Assembly (NCBI GenBank): GCA_965200535.1
Contig: CBDAUF010000001.1
Coordinates: 1-64,000 of the forward strand
Direction: 5' to 3'
Length of the DNA stretch: 64,000 nt
Source: MPNO01 sp965200535
GTDB lineage: Bacteria > Pseudomonadota > Alphaproteobacteria > MPNO01
In this document: positions 39,341 through 48,364 of the stretch, one piece after another
Numbering within the stretch: the first letter of the stretch is position 1
Layout of the letters: each line of letters opens with the position of its first letter
Translations under genes and position numbers: made by a program
Notes under the pieces: model-generated
Told to the model about the DNA's origin: nothing
Databases searched by the model: none
The model's input: the letters and a program-made list of their open reading frames with translations, nothing else

Positions 39341-40540
39341 ATGGCAGCACCGCGCAAGGAGATCCGTCTCGACGATCTGATGGAACCGATAAGCCACTAT
39401 ACCTATGCGGTGCTCTGCGGCGACTTTCTCTTCATGTCGGGGGCTGGGCCGTTCGACGGGGACGGAGCCCTGATCGGCGAGGGCGACGTGGTCCGGCAGT
39501 GCGAAGCGACCTGCGCCAATATCGACCGGATGCTCTCGGCGGCGGATATGTCGCCGAAGGACGTGGTCTATTTCAAGGTGCTGATGGAAGAGGTGTCCGA
39601 CGGACCGAGGATCAATCCGGTCCGCATCGACTTTCATGGCGGCGCCCGTCCCGGTAGCACCCGGATCGGGGTGGGGCATCTCGCGCTTCCCGGCATGCTG
39701 CTCGAAATCGAGTGCGTCGCCTACAAGCCGACGAACGGTGCGCCGCCGAGAGAGGAAATCCGCTGCGAGACCCTGTTCGAGCCGCCCAGCCACTATATCG
39801 ATGTCGTGAAATGCGGCGACTACGCCTTCATTTCCGGAACCGGGCCGGTCGGCGCGGACGGCAGCGCGGTGTTCTTCGGCGACCCCGGGAAGCAGGCCTT
39901 CAAGACCATGGAGAACATGGAGGTCATGCTGGATGCAGCGGGCATGGGCTTCGAGGAAATCTGCAAGGTGGTCTGTTACCTGGAGAACGTTCGGGACCGG
40001 CCGAAGATCAACGTCGCGCGCAAGCACTTCTTCGGCGGCAGCCGGCCCTGCAGCACCCTGTTCGAGGTCCGGCGGCTCGCGATCCCGGGGATGAACCACG
40101 AGATCGAGGCGATCGCGTACAAACCGACGGGCGGAGCCCCGCCGCGGCGGGAAATTCGCGCGCCCGGCGTCCACGAACCCATCAGCCACTACACCGATGC
40201 CGTGCGGGCGGGCGATTTTCTCTTCGTTTCCGGCCAGGGCCCGTTCGACGACGCCTTCGGACTGCCGGGCAGTACGATGACGGTGCAGGCCACGCAAATG
40301 CACGACAACGTGCAACGCATCATGGCCGAGGCCGGCTTCGGTTTCGAAAACGTTGCCAAGGTCACGGCGAATCTCGACGATTGCGACGAACGCCGGGATC
40401 TGGACGCGGTTCGCAGGAAATATTTCGGGTCGTGCAAGCCGGCGAGCACGCTCTTCGGCGCCAACCGCCTCGCCCTGCCCGGAATGAAGGTGGAGCTGGA
40501 CGCGATCTGCTACCGACCCGATGCGGCAGACCCGGCGTAG
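39341..40540 (+). CDS. single-chain triple RidA (YjgF/YER057c/UK114) protein
   Basis: The 399-residue protein consists of three consecutive RidA domains of about 130 residues. Matching openings are MEPISHYTYAVLCGDFLFMSG, FEPPSHYIDVVKCGDYAFISG and HEPISHYTDAVRAGDFLFVSG, and each domain closes with LAxPGMxxEIxxIAYKP. RidA proteins are normally homotrimers with active sites at subunit interfaces, so this chain probably folds as a built-in trimer. The ligand-binding Arg of classic RidA (PARS motif) is not visible: the repeats read RPGSTR, RPCSTL and KPASTL. Deamination of enamines is therefore not assured. ATG 39341 follows AAGGGAGA. It is monocistronic, with an MFS gene convergent downstream. 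Confidence 0.9.
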   Translation: MAAPRKEIRLDDLMEPISHYTYAVLCGDFLFMSGAGPFDGDGALIGEGDVVRQCEATCANIDRMLSAADMSPKDVVYFKVLMEEVSDGPRINPVRIDFHGGARPGSTRIGVGHLALPGMLLEIECVAYKPTNGAPPREEIRCETLFEPPSHYIDVVKCGDYAFISGTGPVGADGSAVFFGDPGKQAFKTMENMEVMLDAAGMGFEEICKVVCYLENVRDRPKINVARKHFFGGSRPCSTLFEVRRLAIPGMNHEIEAIAYKPTGGAPPRREIRAPGVHEPISHYTDAVRAGDFLFVSGQGPFDDAFGLPGSTMTVQATQMHDNVQRIMAEAGFGFENVAKVTANLDDCDERRDLDAVRRKYFGSCKPASTLFGANRLALPGMKVELDAICYRPDAADPA

Positions 40541-40597
40541 TTCCACACCTGCTTCGCCGCCGAAACCGGAGATGCTTCAGCAGGGCGGCGTTCGGAG

Positions 40598-41791
40598 CTA
40601 CACCGTTCGGTGGCGGCGCACCACGAACTGGTAGACGACAAGCGCGAACAGGGACGAGAGCAGGACGCCGTGCGCCAGCGCCCCCTGGGTGCCGTCGGTG
40701 GTGAGCGCGGCGACGACCATCCCGACCGCGGCGCCGGCGATCTGCTGAGCGAAGCCGACCAGCGACGACGCCGCACCCGCGACGTGCGGAAAGGGCTGCA
40801 ACGCGCCGGCGACCGTTTGCGGATATATCAGGGAAAACGCGAACATGCAGAAGAACATCGGGCCGATCACCGCGAACCAGTGGTGTATCCCCGCCCACGC
40901 GAGCGCGGCCAGCAACAGGCCGAACAGGGACCCGCTCCACACTCCCCATCTCAGCAGGCGATCGACGCCGAAGCTCCTCACCAGGCGCGCCCCCGCCAGC
41001 ATCCCCGCCATGGAACCGATCATGCAGCCGGCGAACATGTAGGCGTAGGCGATCTCGGTCTCGCCGAAGGAGGCGATGATCACGTGCGGCGAGGCAGCCA
41101 GGAAGGAGAACAGGATCCCGTAACACGCGGCCGCGCAGGCGGTGTAGGCCCAGAAGGCCACGCTGCGGGAGATTTCCGCAAAATTCCGCAGCATCGGTGC
41201 GATGCGCAGCGCGCCCCGGTCCGGGCGCTCCAGGGTCTCCTGGAACACCAGCCAGAACAGTATCGCGGTCAACACGCTGTAGACGGCGATGAACAGGAAC
41301 ACCGCGTTCCAGCCCCAGGTTACCGCGATATGCGCGCCCGCGATCGGTGCCGCCAGGGGTCCGACACTGAAGAAGAACAGCAGCAGCGAGAGCACCCGCG
41401 CGGCCTCTGCGAGCTCGTAGCGGTCCCGGACGACGGCGCGGGCGACGATAAACCCCGATGCCGCCGTCACGCCGTGCAGGAACCGGAACCCCATCAAGAC
41501 CTCGACAGTCTGGGCGAATGCGCAGCCCAGCCCGGCAACGGCGGTGAGCAACAGCCCGCCGATGATGACGGGCTTTCTGCCGAAACGATCCGACAGCGGA
41601 CCCGGAAAGAGTTGGCCCACGGCGACGCCGACCATGAACAGGCTGAGACTGAGCTGCACCGAGGTCCGGGTGGCGCCGAGCCCTTCGACCATGGCTGGCA
41701 TGGCGGGAAGCGTGCCGTCTATGCCGATCGCCGTGGCCGTCGCGGTCAAGGCGAGGAGGGCCGAGATGCCGACGCCGCCCTGCGACTTCAC
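40598..41791 (-). CDS. MFS drug efflux transporter, Bcr/CflA family
   Basis: A 397-residue, 12-helix protein. The first helix region has LALTATATAIGIDGTLPAMPAM, followed by SLFMVGVAVGQLFPGPLSDRFGRKPVI, the Bcr/CflA and 12-TM drug-exporter signature with the loop 2-3 motif. Further motif C-like phrases (GVTAASGFIVARAVVRDRY) agree. It would export a small toxic compound by proton antiport. It is convergent with the triple RidA gene (57 bp apart). Upstream, toward 42282, lie an S24 peptidase remnant and the divergent Baeyer-Villiger enzyme. Confidence 0.9.
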   Translation of the reverse strand: MKSQGGVGISALLALTATATAIGIDGTLPAMPAMVEGLGATRTSVQLSLSLFMVGVAVGQLFPGPLSDRFGRKPVIIGGLLLTAVAGLGCAFAQTVEVLMGFRFLHGVTAASGFIVARAVVRDRYELAEAARVLSLLLFFFSVGPLAAPIAGAHIAVTWGWNAVFLFIAVYSVLTAILFWLVFQETLERPDRGALRIAPMLRNFAEISRSVAFWAYTACAAACYGILFSFLAASPHVIIASFGETEIAYAYMFAGCMIGSMAGMLAGARLVRSFGVDRLLRWGVWSGSLFGLLLAALAWAGIHHWFAVIGPMFFCMFAFSLIYPQTVAGALQPFPHVAGAASSLVGFAQQIAGAAVGMVVAALTTDGTQGALAHGVLLSSLFALVVYQFVVRRHRTV

Positions 41792-41924
41792 GGGCGAATT
41801 CCGGGATCGGACGGGTTGCCGCTCTCTCCCGGCCGAAGCCGCGGGAGTCTCGATCCGATCTTCGCTTGCAAGCGTCTCACCGAAGTCAGACTACAGATTT
41901 GCGGCACCTTTCGACATGCCCGCG

Positions 41925-42078
41925 GTCGCGGTCGCTCGGCCAGCCTGCCGCCGTCCCGCAGCCCGAACAGACCGCCGGCGGCAGGAACCCGCCGGGCGGT
42001 ATCGACCGCGATGCGGTCGTCCTCGCCCATCTCGGGCTCCGCCACGTTCCCGCGCACCCTGACGACGCGGAGCGCGGT
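41925..42078 (-). pseudogene. S24 (LexA/CI-like) peptidase remnant
   Basis: On the minus strand this reads LRVVRVRGNVAEPEMGEDDRIAVD, then TARRVPAAGGLFGLRDGGRLAE. The order and spacing match the S24 repressor/peptidase core (VrGDSMEP, GDRILVDT, PxGGlFvL.DG). The catalytic Ser is lost (GNVAEP for GDSMEP), the frame is open on neither side, and there is no DNA-binding domain. It is a decayed phage-type or stress-type repressor. The rest of 41792-42282 shows no other gene; a promoter for the Baeyer-Villiger gene is presumably near 42200. Confidence 0.6.
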
Positions 42079-42282
42079 GGACCGCCCGGGCGGAGATCGA
42101 GCATGTGTCCATCCGCGAGGCGGAAGGTGACCCTGCCGTCGTGCACCCCGGCGGCCTCGCCGGTGCCGCTGTTGACCGGGGCGTCAATCGCGGCGAAGGT
42201 TCTGGTCCGGTCGAAATCGGGCGGGAAACCGTCCTCGATATGGCGTGGCGAAACCCGTTCCAGGGATAGAGAGTCGCTCGCG

Positions 42283-43902
42283 ATGGTTCACACGACGAAA
42301 TTGGACGCGCTGATCGTCGGCGCCGGCTTCGCCGGCCTCTACATGCTCCACAAGTTGCGGGGTATGGGGTTCACCGCGCGGGCGGTCGACACGGCTTCCG
42401 GCGTCGGAGGCACCTGGTACTGGAACCGGTATCCCGGCGCACGGTGCGACGTCGAGAGCATGTTCTACTGCTACCAGTTCGACGACAACCTGTCGCATGA
42501 ATGGGAATGGACGGAGCGCTATCCCTCGCAACCCGAGATCCTGCGCTACGCAAACCATGTGGCCGACCGGTTCGATCTCTGGCAGGACATTCGACTGAAC
42601 ACCCGCGTCGTCTCCGCGGTTTACGACAACATCGCCGCCGCCTGGCAGGTCGCGACTGACTCCGGCGAGACGTTCGCGGCGCGCCACTGCATCATGGCGA
42701 CCGGCTGCCTCTCGGCAGCGAACAAACCCGAATTCGAGGGGCTCGACGATTTCGCCGGCCGGGTATTCCACACCGGACACTGGCCGCACGAGCCGGTCGA
42801 CTTCAGCGGCCGGCAAGTCGGCGTGGTCGGCACCGGCTCGTCGGCGGTGCAGGCGATCCCGGAACTCGCCAGGCAGGCGGCGCGTCTGACGGTGTTTCAA
42901 CGAACCCCGAGCTACGTCATTCCGGCGAACAATCGGCCTCTCGACCCCGGGGAACAGCGCGAGATAAAGGCGCGCTACCCCGAACTCCGAGCCGCTGCCA
43001 GGAAAACGTTCGGCGGGTTCGCGGTGCCGACCGGCCGGGATTCGGCGCTCTCGATTTCCGAGCAGGAATGCCGCCAGGCGCTGGAACGCGCCTGGAATGA
43101 TGGCGGAATCGGCTTCCTCAACTCTTATATCGATTTCGGCGTCGACGAAGAGGCCAACAGACGGGCGCAGGAGTTCGTCCGCGGTAAGATTCGTGAAATC
43201 GTCGAGGATCCTGAGACCGCTGACAAGCTGTTGCCTCATCACATAATCGGCTGCAAGCGGCTCTGTCTCGGCACCGACTATTACGCAACCTATAACCGCT
43301 CCAATGTCGACGTGGTGCCGCTCGGCGAAACGGGGATCGGTCGGATCACCGCGGGCGGGTTGATCGCAGCCGGCAGGGAATTCCTCCTCGACGACCTTGT
43401 CCTGGCGACCGGGTTCGACGCCATGACCGGGGCGCTCAGCCGGATCGACATAAGGGGCCGGAACGGCACAACCCTGAGGCACGCTTGGGAGGCCGGGCCC
43501 CGCATGTATCTCGGCCTCATGGCGCACGGCTTCCCGAACCTGTTCACCGTGACCGGACCGGGCAGCCCATCGGTCTTGTCGAACATGATGCCGACCATCG
43601 AACACCATGTGGAGTGGATCGCCGGATGCATCGGCTATCTGCGCGATAACGGTATCCGCGAGATCGAGCCCCATCTCGAGGCGCAGGATTCATGGGTGGA
43701 GCACGGCAACGAGGTCGCGTCCAAGACGCTGCGCTACAGTTGCAGTTCCTGGTATCTCGGCGCCAACGTGCCCGGCAAACCCCGTGTCTTCATGCCCTAT
43801 ATCGGCGGCATGCCGGCATACATGAAGAAATGCGCCGCCGTCGCGGCGGCCGGGTATGAAGGGTTCGTGCTGACCCCGCAGCACCGGGTGCCCGCCGGGT
43901 AG
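42283..43902 (+). CDS. Baeyer-Villiger flavin monooxygenase
   Basis: A 539-residue flavoprotein with the FAD motif VGAGFAGLYML near the N-terminus, GGTWYWNRYPGARCD at about 43, the type I Baeyer-Villiger fingerprint FAGRVFHTGHWP at about 160, the NADPH motif VVGTGSSAVQ at about 183, and ATGFDAMTG at about 375. It resembles cyclohexanone monooxygenase relatives and should insert oxygen next to a ketone, giving an ester or lactone. The ATG at 42283 has only a weak GAGAG upstream. It appears to be a single gene without nearby alcohol dehydrogenase or esterase partners. Confidence 0.92.
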   Translation: MVHTTKLDALIVGAGFAGLYMLHKLRGMGFTARAVDTASGVGGTWYWNRYPGARCDVESMFYCYQFDDNLSHEWEWTERYPSQPEILRYANHVADRFDLWQDIRLNTRVVSAVYDNIAAAWQVATDSGETFAARHCIMATGCLSAANKPEFEGLDDFAGRVFHTGHWPHEPVDFSGRQVGVVGTGSSAVQAIPELARQAARLTVFQRTPSYVIPANNRPLDPGEQREIKARYPELRAAARKTFGGFAVPTGRDSALSISEQECRQALERAWNDGGIGFLNSYIDFGVDEEANRRAQEFVRGKIREIVEDPETADKLLPHHIIGCKRLCLGTDYYATYNRSNVDVVPLGETGIGRITAGGLIAAGREFLLDDLVLATGFDAMTGALSRIDIRGRNGTTLRHAWEAGPRMYLGLMAHGFPNLFTVTGPGSPSVLSNMMPTIEHHVEWIAGCIGYLRDNGIREIEPHLEAQDSWVEHGNEVASKTLRYSCSSWYLGANVPGKPRVFMPYIGGMPAYMKKCAAVAAAGYEGFVLTPQHRVPAG

Positions 43903-44186
43903 CGCTGCCGTCGCGGCTCGAGGTCCGCAGGCGGTAGCTGTTCCACCAAGGCATGTCGTTGAACGACCGCAGGTCGATTTCGTTGGTCCGGGCCGAGCGG
44001 TGCTGGCGCGCGCGATGGAAATAGGTGTCTGCGATCCGCTCCGGCAGCATGAGACTGTCATGCTCCATGCCGCGGCTCGGCGTTCCCGATGACATTCTCG
44101 GCGAGGCGGTCAGCGTCTTCCCGGCCCTGCGATCCGGCGCATCGGCCGGCGTCGACGACCTGCGGCGGGCGGGAGCCACCCACGCG

Positions 44187-44441
44187 CTCCTTTCGGCGCT
44201 TACGCTGAAACGGCCGGGCTTTGTCTGCAGAGAAGTTGCGGTGGAGCTCTCGTGGATCCTCGACCGGGCCTATGGCTTTTCCCGCGACCGGATCGCAAGG
44301 CTTTTCGAAGATCTCGTCGGGACTGCAGAACTTCACGTCGAAGCCTGCGAAGACGTGATCCGGGCAGCGGAAGGATATCGCCGGGGCGGAGCAGGCTTTT
44401 CCGACGGGGTGATCGCGGCGGCAGCAAAGCGTCCGGGCGCG
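44187..44441 (+). pseudogene. PIN-domain (VapC-like) toxin remnant
   Basis: The frame reads LTLKRPGFVCREVAVELSWILD, RAYGFSRDRIARLFEDL, and GYRRGGAGFSDGVIAAAAKRPGA, a clear match to the middle and end of VapC-type PIN ribonucleases. The N-terminal DTNVLV segment with the first catalytic Asp is missing, and the final TFDR segment is replaced by unrelated sequence. Glu (VAVELSW) and Asp (GFSDG) are kept. No antitoxin gene is adjacent. The rest of 43903-44663 looks non-coding, though a short minus-strand frame near 43920-44060 (DLRSFNDMPWWNSYRL) could be another remnant. Confidence 0.7.
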
Positions 44442-44663
44442 AGCGCGAACCCGCCGGCAACGACCGCGCCGGCCTGCGCCTGTGACACGGTTATCCGGCT
44501 CTGCGTCCGGGCTGTGCCTAGCGGACCCGTATCCCCTTGGCCCAGCCCCTATTCCTCTGTCGGCTCCGCAGCGAGCACACCTGCCCCGTTCACAGACTTC
44601 ATCGGCAATCTGGGCCGGTCCGACTTCTGCGATCCATGTATCGTGGCCTGAGGAACACCCCCG

Positions 44664-45203
44664 CTATCCCGCCGCCCCCTCGCGTACGTGTCGGTCGCGC
44701 TCGTCGAACAGCGCTTGGTCGGCGTAACCCATGAACTCGGGGTTAGCCTTGCCAGCCATGACTTGCAAATAGACCGGCTCCACCGTGTCGTTGGAATAGC
44801 CATGGATCACGCCGGCCGGGCAGGAGACGCAGTCCCACGGGCCGAGCGCCACGTCGAGCCGCCTGCCGTTTTCCTCCTCGAAGAAAACCGTGAGGTGTCC
44901 CCTGAGCACGAAGAACACCTCCTCGACCTCGTGGGTGTGCGGCGCGTTGCCCTCGCCGGGCGGCACGTACATGACGCTCAAGGTAAACGCCCGGGCCGGG
45001 ATGACACCGGCGTCCGGCTTACCGCTGGTGTTGCCGATGAAGCGGTGCTGCGCCCGGCGGTAGCCGTCGATCAGCGCATCGGCGAAGGCCGCCCAGTCCG
45101 GCTTGCGGTCGCCGAACCGGGCCACGTAACGCTTCGCGATTTCCTCCAAGCCGAGGCCGGCAACCTCGGGTGGACGCTCGTGCCGCGCTACTTTTTCACT
45201 CAT
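44664..45203 (-). CDS. cupin-domain protein
   Basis: A 179-residue protein with a C-terminal cupin barrel: NAPHTHEVEEVFFVLRGHLTVFF (His-x-His and Glu) at about 90 and CPAGVIHGYSN (third His) at about 135. The first 60 residues are helical. ATG 45203 is used because GGAG lies five bases upstream; a GTG at 45218 that overlaps the preceding stop is equally possible. As last gene of the ABC transporter operon it may be a metal-dependent dioxygenase, isomerase or ligand-binding protein acting on the imported compound. Confidence 0.85.
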   Translation of the reverse strand: MSEKVARHERPPEVAGLGLEEIAKRYVARFGDRKPDWAAFADALIDGYRRAQHRFIGNTSGKPDAGVIPARAFTLSVMYVPPGEGNAPHTHEVEEVFFVLRGHLTVFFEEENGRRLDVALGPWDCVSCPAGVIHGYSNDTVEPVYLQVMAGKANPEFMGYADQALFDERDRHVREGAAG

Positions 45204-45214
45204 AGCCGCTCCAG

Positions 45215-46186
45215 TCACGACTTCGGAACAAACGCATTCGTGAAGTAGGCGTCGATCGGGAGCTCCTTCTTGATCCGATTAAACTCGATCAGCGTCTTTT
45301 GCGCCTTCTCGATGTCGCCTGGCGATGTCCAGCCCGACGGTTTGCCCTTGCTGGCCTCGTTCTCGAACAGGTCGAACGACGCCTTGAGGATATCGAGCGA
45401 GATGCCGGGCTTGAGGTTGGGCGCGACCTTGAGCAGAGACTTTATCGCCGCCTCCGGTTCCTTCTGGCCGAGCATCAGCGCCTCCCGCACACTCGCCACC
45501 ATGCGGCGCACCAAGTCCGGGTTGCCCTCGATGGTGTCGTTATGGGCGATCAGAGAGAGACCGGGAACCACAATGCCGCCCGAAGCATAGCTGAAGTAAG
45601 TTGACGGGATGCCAGCCGCGGTCGCCTTGGGCGCCTGAAGGAAGCCGAATGAATCGATCGCGTCAACCTTGGCCTGCAACAACGCAGCGAGCTTAGCGGC
45701 GGGCTCCATGAACACCAGCTTGACCTTGCCCTCGATCCCGTTCTTCTTCGCGAGCGCCTTGAAATAGGCCGCCGTCGCGCCCCCCGCGGAGAAGCCGATC
45801 CGGGAGCCGGCGAGGTCCTTCCAGTTCTTCCAGCCGTTCTTCTTAGGGAAGATGATCGCGACCGGGTTGGTGCGGAGGTATGATGCGACGATCTTCACCG
45901 GCAACCCCTTGGAGACCAGCACCATCACGGCGCCGCCATCCGCCGTCCCGAAGGTGACCGTCTTGTTGCCGACGGTCTGGGCGGTAATCACCGAGCCCCG
46001 CCCGTCGCGGATGTCGACGTCGATGCCGTTCTTGGCGAAGATTCCGTGGTCTTTGGCGTGGTACCAGACCGCGTGATAGGCGCTCTTGACCCAGTCGGTC
46101 CTGAGCGAGACCTTGTCAGCCGCCTGAGCAGACATCGAGACGGCGATCAGCGCTGTCGCGGCCACGGCCGTAAGTGCGGTTCTCAT
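45215..46186 (-). CDS. ABC importer substrate-binding protein (NMT1/SsuA-like)
   Basis: A 323-residue periplasmic protein with signal peptide cut after SMSAQA. It has the NMT1/THI5-like start RTDWVKSAYHAVWYHAKDHGIFAKNGIDV and later GFSAGGATAAYFKALAKKNG at about 130. AAGGAGGAAACC precedes ATG 46186. Relatives bind pyrimidine precursors, taurine, sulfonates or riboflavin. The neighbouring ring-opening amidohydrolase and molybdenum hydroxylase genes favour an N-heterocycle, by inference. The operon order on the minus strand is ATPase, permease, binding protein, cupin. Confidence 0.88.
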   Translation of the reverse strand: MRTALTAVAATALIAVSMSAQAADKVSLRTDWVKSAYHAVWYHAKDHGIFAKNGIDVDIRDGRGSVITAQTVGNKTVTFGTADGGAVMVLVSKGLPVKIVASYLRTNPVAIIFPKKNGWKNWKDLAGSRIGFSAGGATAAYFKALAKKNGIEGKVKLVFMEPAAKLAALLQAKVDAIDSFGFLQAPKATAAGIPSTYFSYASGGIVVPGLSLIAHNDTIEGNPDLVRRMVASVREALMLGQKEPEAAIKSLLKVAPNLKPGISLDILKASFDLFENEASKGKPSGWTSPGDIEKAQKTLIEFNRIKKELPIDAYFTNAFVPKS

Positions 46187-46220
46187 GGTTTCCTCCTTGG
46201 TTTCTTGTGCGTTTACACGG

Positions 46221-47003
46221 TTATCCTGAATGCACACGCTGCGATACGTGCCACGGGATCATCAGCCGCTCCAGTATCTCGATGGCGTAGAAGAACGCCA
46301 TCGCGAGCAGCGAAAGAACGAACAGGATGGCGAACAGGAGCGCGGTGTCGAGCTCGCCCGCTGCGCTCAGCAGCAGGTATCCAAGCCCGTTATCCGAGCC
46401 GATGAATTCGCCCGTGAGTGCACCGACGACGGCGAGCGCCGAACCCACCTTGAGCCCGCCGAACATGCTCGGCAGCGCGCCCGGCAGGCGGAGGCGGAGA
46501 AAAATCCGTCGAGGCGGCGCTCCCATCGAACGCGCGAGCTGCACCAGCGCCGGATCGATGCTGCGGAGCCCCACGATGGTGTCGACCACGATCGGGAAGA
46601 AGCAGATCAGGAAGGCCACCGCCACCTTTGGGAACATGCCAAAACCGAACCAGACCACGAAGAGCGGTGCCAGCGCAATCTTCGGAATGCTCTGGGTCGC
46701 CACCATCGGCGGGTAGAGGATGCGCTCCAGCGTCTGCGAGGAGACGACGATTATGGCGAGCGGCACGCCGACGGCGACGGCAAGGAGATAGCCGGCGAGT
46801 ACCGACAGGATCGTCCAGCCCGAATGGGGAATCATCTGGAGCCAATTGTCGTGCCCCGATCCCAGCACCTCGCCGGGGCTCGGCAGCAAATAGCTCGGGG
46901 TTTCGAACAGCCAGACAGTGCCCGCCCATAGCCCGATCAGCGCGCCGAACGAAACCGTCATCCAGAACGCGTCGCGGGTCCATTTCCGGTTCCAGAAATT
47001 CAT
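46221..47003 (-). CDS. ABC importer permease (SsuC/TauC-like)
   Basis: A 260-residue protein with about six membrane segments and the inner-loop EAA-type motif (LARSMGAPPRRIFLRLRLPGALPSMFGGLK, here at about 160-190) that contacts the ATPase. The starting phrase LLPSPGEVLGS at about 37 is typical of the nitrate/sulfonate/taurine/pyrimidine permease group. It lies 34 bp upstream of the binding protein gene and 125 bp downstream of the ATPase gene. Confidence 0.9.
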   Translation of the reverse strand: MNFWNRKWTRDAFWMTVSFGALIGLWAGTVWLFETPSYLLPSPGEVLGSGHDNWLQMIPHSGWTILSVLAGYLLAVAVGVPLAIIVVSSQTLERILYPPMVATQSIPKIALAPLFVVWFGFGMFPKVAVAFLICFFPIVVDTIVGLRSIDPALVQLARSMGAPPRRIFLRLRLPGALPSMFGGLKVGSALAVVGALTGEFIGSDNGLGYLLLSAAGELDTALLFAILFVLSLLAMAFFYAIEILERLMIPWHVSQRVHSG

Positions 47004-47128
47004 TCTTGCCAGTCCCTGAACGTCATCCAGTTCTCATCTCGTCACGCCCAGACCTGTTTCGGGCATGACGAGACAGGGCGCGCGGGAATCTCGCGAGCAA
47101 ACGGAAAGATATGCCGAAACCCCGTGCG

Positions 47129-47965
47129 TCAGCGGCTGATCACCCCCATCTCCTGGAACATCAACCTGATCTCGTGGACGATCCCGGTGAAGCGCGGCGT
47201 GTCGTGGATGTTGAGATCGCGGGGCCGCTCCAGATTGACGTCGAGGATCGCGCGGATCGCGCCGGGCCGGGGCGTCATCACGATCACCCGGTCGGACAGG
47301 AACACCGCCTCCGAGATCGAGTGGGTAACGAAGAGCACGGTCTTCTGTGTCCGGTGCCAGATCGTCTGGAGGTCGACCTGCATCTGCTCGCGGGTCAGCG
47401 CGTCGAGTGCACCGAACGGCTCGTCCATCAGCAGCATCGGCGGGTCAAGCAGCAGCGCGCGGCAGAGTGCGACGCGCTGGCGCATGCCGCCAGAAAGCTC
47501 GAACGGGCGCTTGCCCTCGAATCCTTCCAGCCCGACCGAGGCCAGAAGCTCGTGCGCGCGGTCGATATAAGCGTTCTCGTTAAGCCCGCGCATCACGCAC
47601 GAGAGCAGCACGTTTCCGGTGACGGTCCGCCAGTCGAGCAGCAGGTCGCTCTGGAACACGAAGCCGAGATCGGTATAGGGCTCGACGATCTCGGTGCCGC
47701 CGATGCGGATCTCGCCCGCTGTCGCTTCCAAAAGCCCAGCGACTAGGGAGAGCAGCGTCGACTTGCCGCAGCCGCTCGGTCCGACGATGGTGACGAACTC
47801 GCCGCGCCGGATGTCGAGGTCGAGGTCTTGGAGCGCTACCACCGGCTCGCCGTCTTGGCCGACGAAGGTCTTGTTGAGCGACTCGATCTCGATGAAGGGG
47901 GCCCCGCCGCCCCTGCGGGCGTCCTGTACCTCGCTCCTCCCGGCTGGCCGCGCGGCCGGCGTCAT
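47129..47965 (-). CDS. ABC importer ATPase (SsuB/TauB-like)
   Basis: A 278-residue ATPase with Walker A GPSGCGKST at about 60, Q-loop FVFQSDLLL, signature LSGGMRQRVALCRAL at about 155 and Walker B LLMDEPFGALDAL, followed by the H-loop THSISEAVFL. It is the energy unit for the permease and binding protein downstream. ATG 47965 is preceded by GGGGAGGGGAG; the longer open frame upstream is not needed. An 18-residue Arg-rich tail comes before the usual start of the fold. Confidence 0.92.
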   Translation of the reverse strand: MTPAARPAGRSEVQDARRGGGAPFIEIESLNKTFVGQDGEPVVALQDLDLDIRRGEFVTIVGPSGCGKSTLLSLVAGLLEATAGEIRIGGTEIVEPYTDLGFVFQSDLLLDWRTVTGNVLLSCVMRGLNENAYIDRAHELLASVGLEGFEGKRPFELSGGMRQRVALCRALLLDPPMLLMDEPFGALDALTREQMQVDLQTIWHRTQKTVLFVTHSISEAVFLSDRVIVMTPRPGAIRAILDVNLERPRDLNIHDTPRFTGIVHEIRLMFQEMGVISR

Positions 47966-48364
47966 CGTCGCACTCCCCTCCCCGCTGCGAAACGGCTCCG
48001 CCGATGACTGGCCGTCGAGTCGGGCACGCTCCTGACGCCGCCATCCTGTTCGCGACACGCGCGACCGGTCCCCAGACTCTCCGTCAGCTGTGTGACGCCG
48101 GTCAAGACCTTTCGCACGGGCTATCTGCAAACGTGGATTTCACCGCGGGAATGTGCATCGGGGCTCTGAATGCAAGAAAGTCCTTTTTGCGACAAAGAAT
48201 TGCTCGCTTACGGAGGAATTCCTCGATGCCGGCGATGGTGGTCATCGTTACCACGCGAAGACCGCGCCGCGCATCCCGGAGAGGCGCGAGCGCAATCTGC
48301 AGCGAGCGCCCCGATGGAAAAGGGGCCGGAGACCCCGTTTCCATCGGCCCGTCGGTGCCGCGCG
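47966..48364. other. intergenic region upstream of the ABC operon
   Basis: About 400 bp without a convincing gene. An AT-richer patch at 48160-48230 is the most likely place for the promoter that drives the ABC operon leftward, but no -35/-10 pair stands out. The TAXI-TRAP binding protein gene ends at 48365 on the same strand, so transcripts from the TRAP operon may run in. No hairpin terminator was seen. Confidence 0.4.

Noticed and set aside
43790..44179. Minus-strand frame with DLRSFNDMPWWNSYRL as a real gene
   Set aside because: Only about 45 residues look protein-like, the rest is low complexity, there is no ribosome site and the family is unknown; noted only as a possible remnant.
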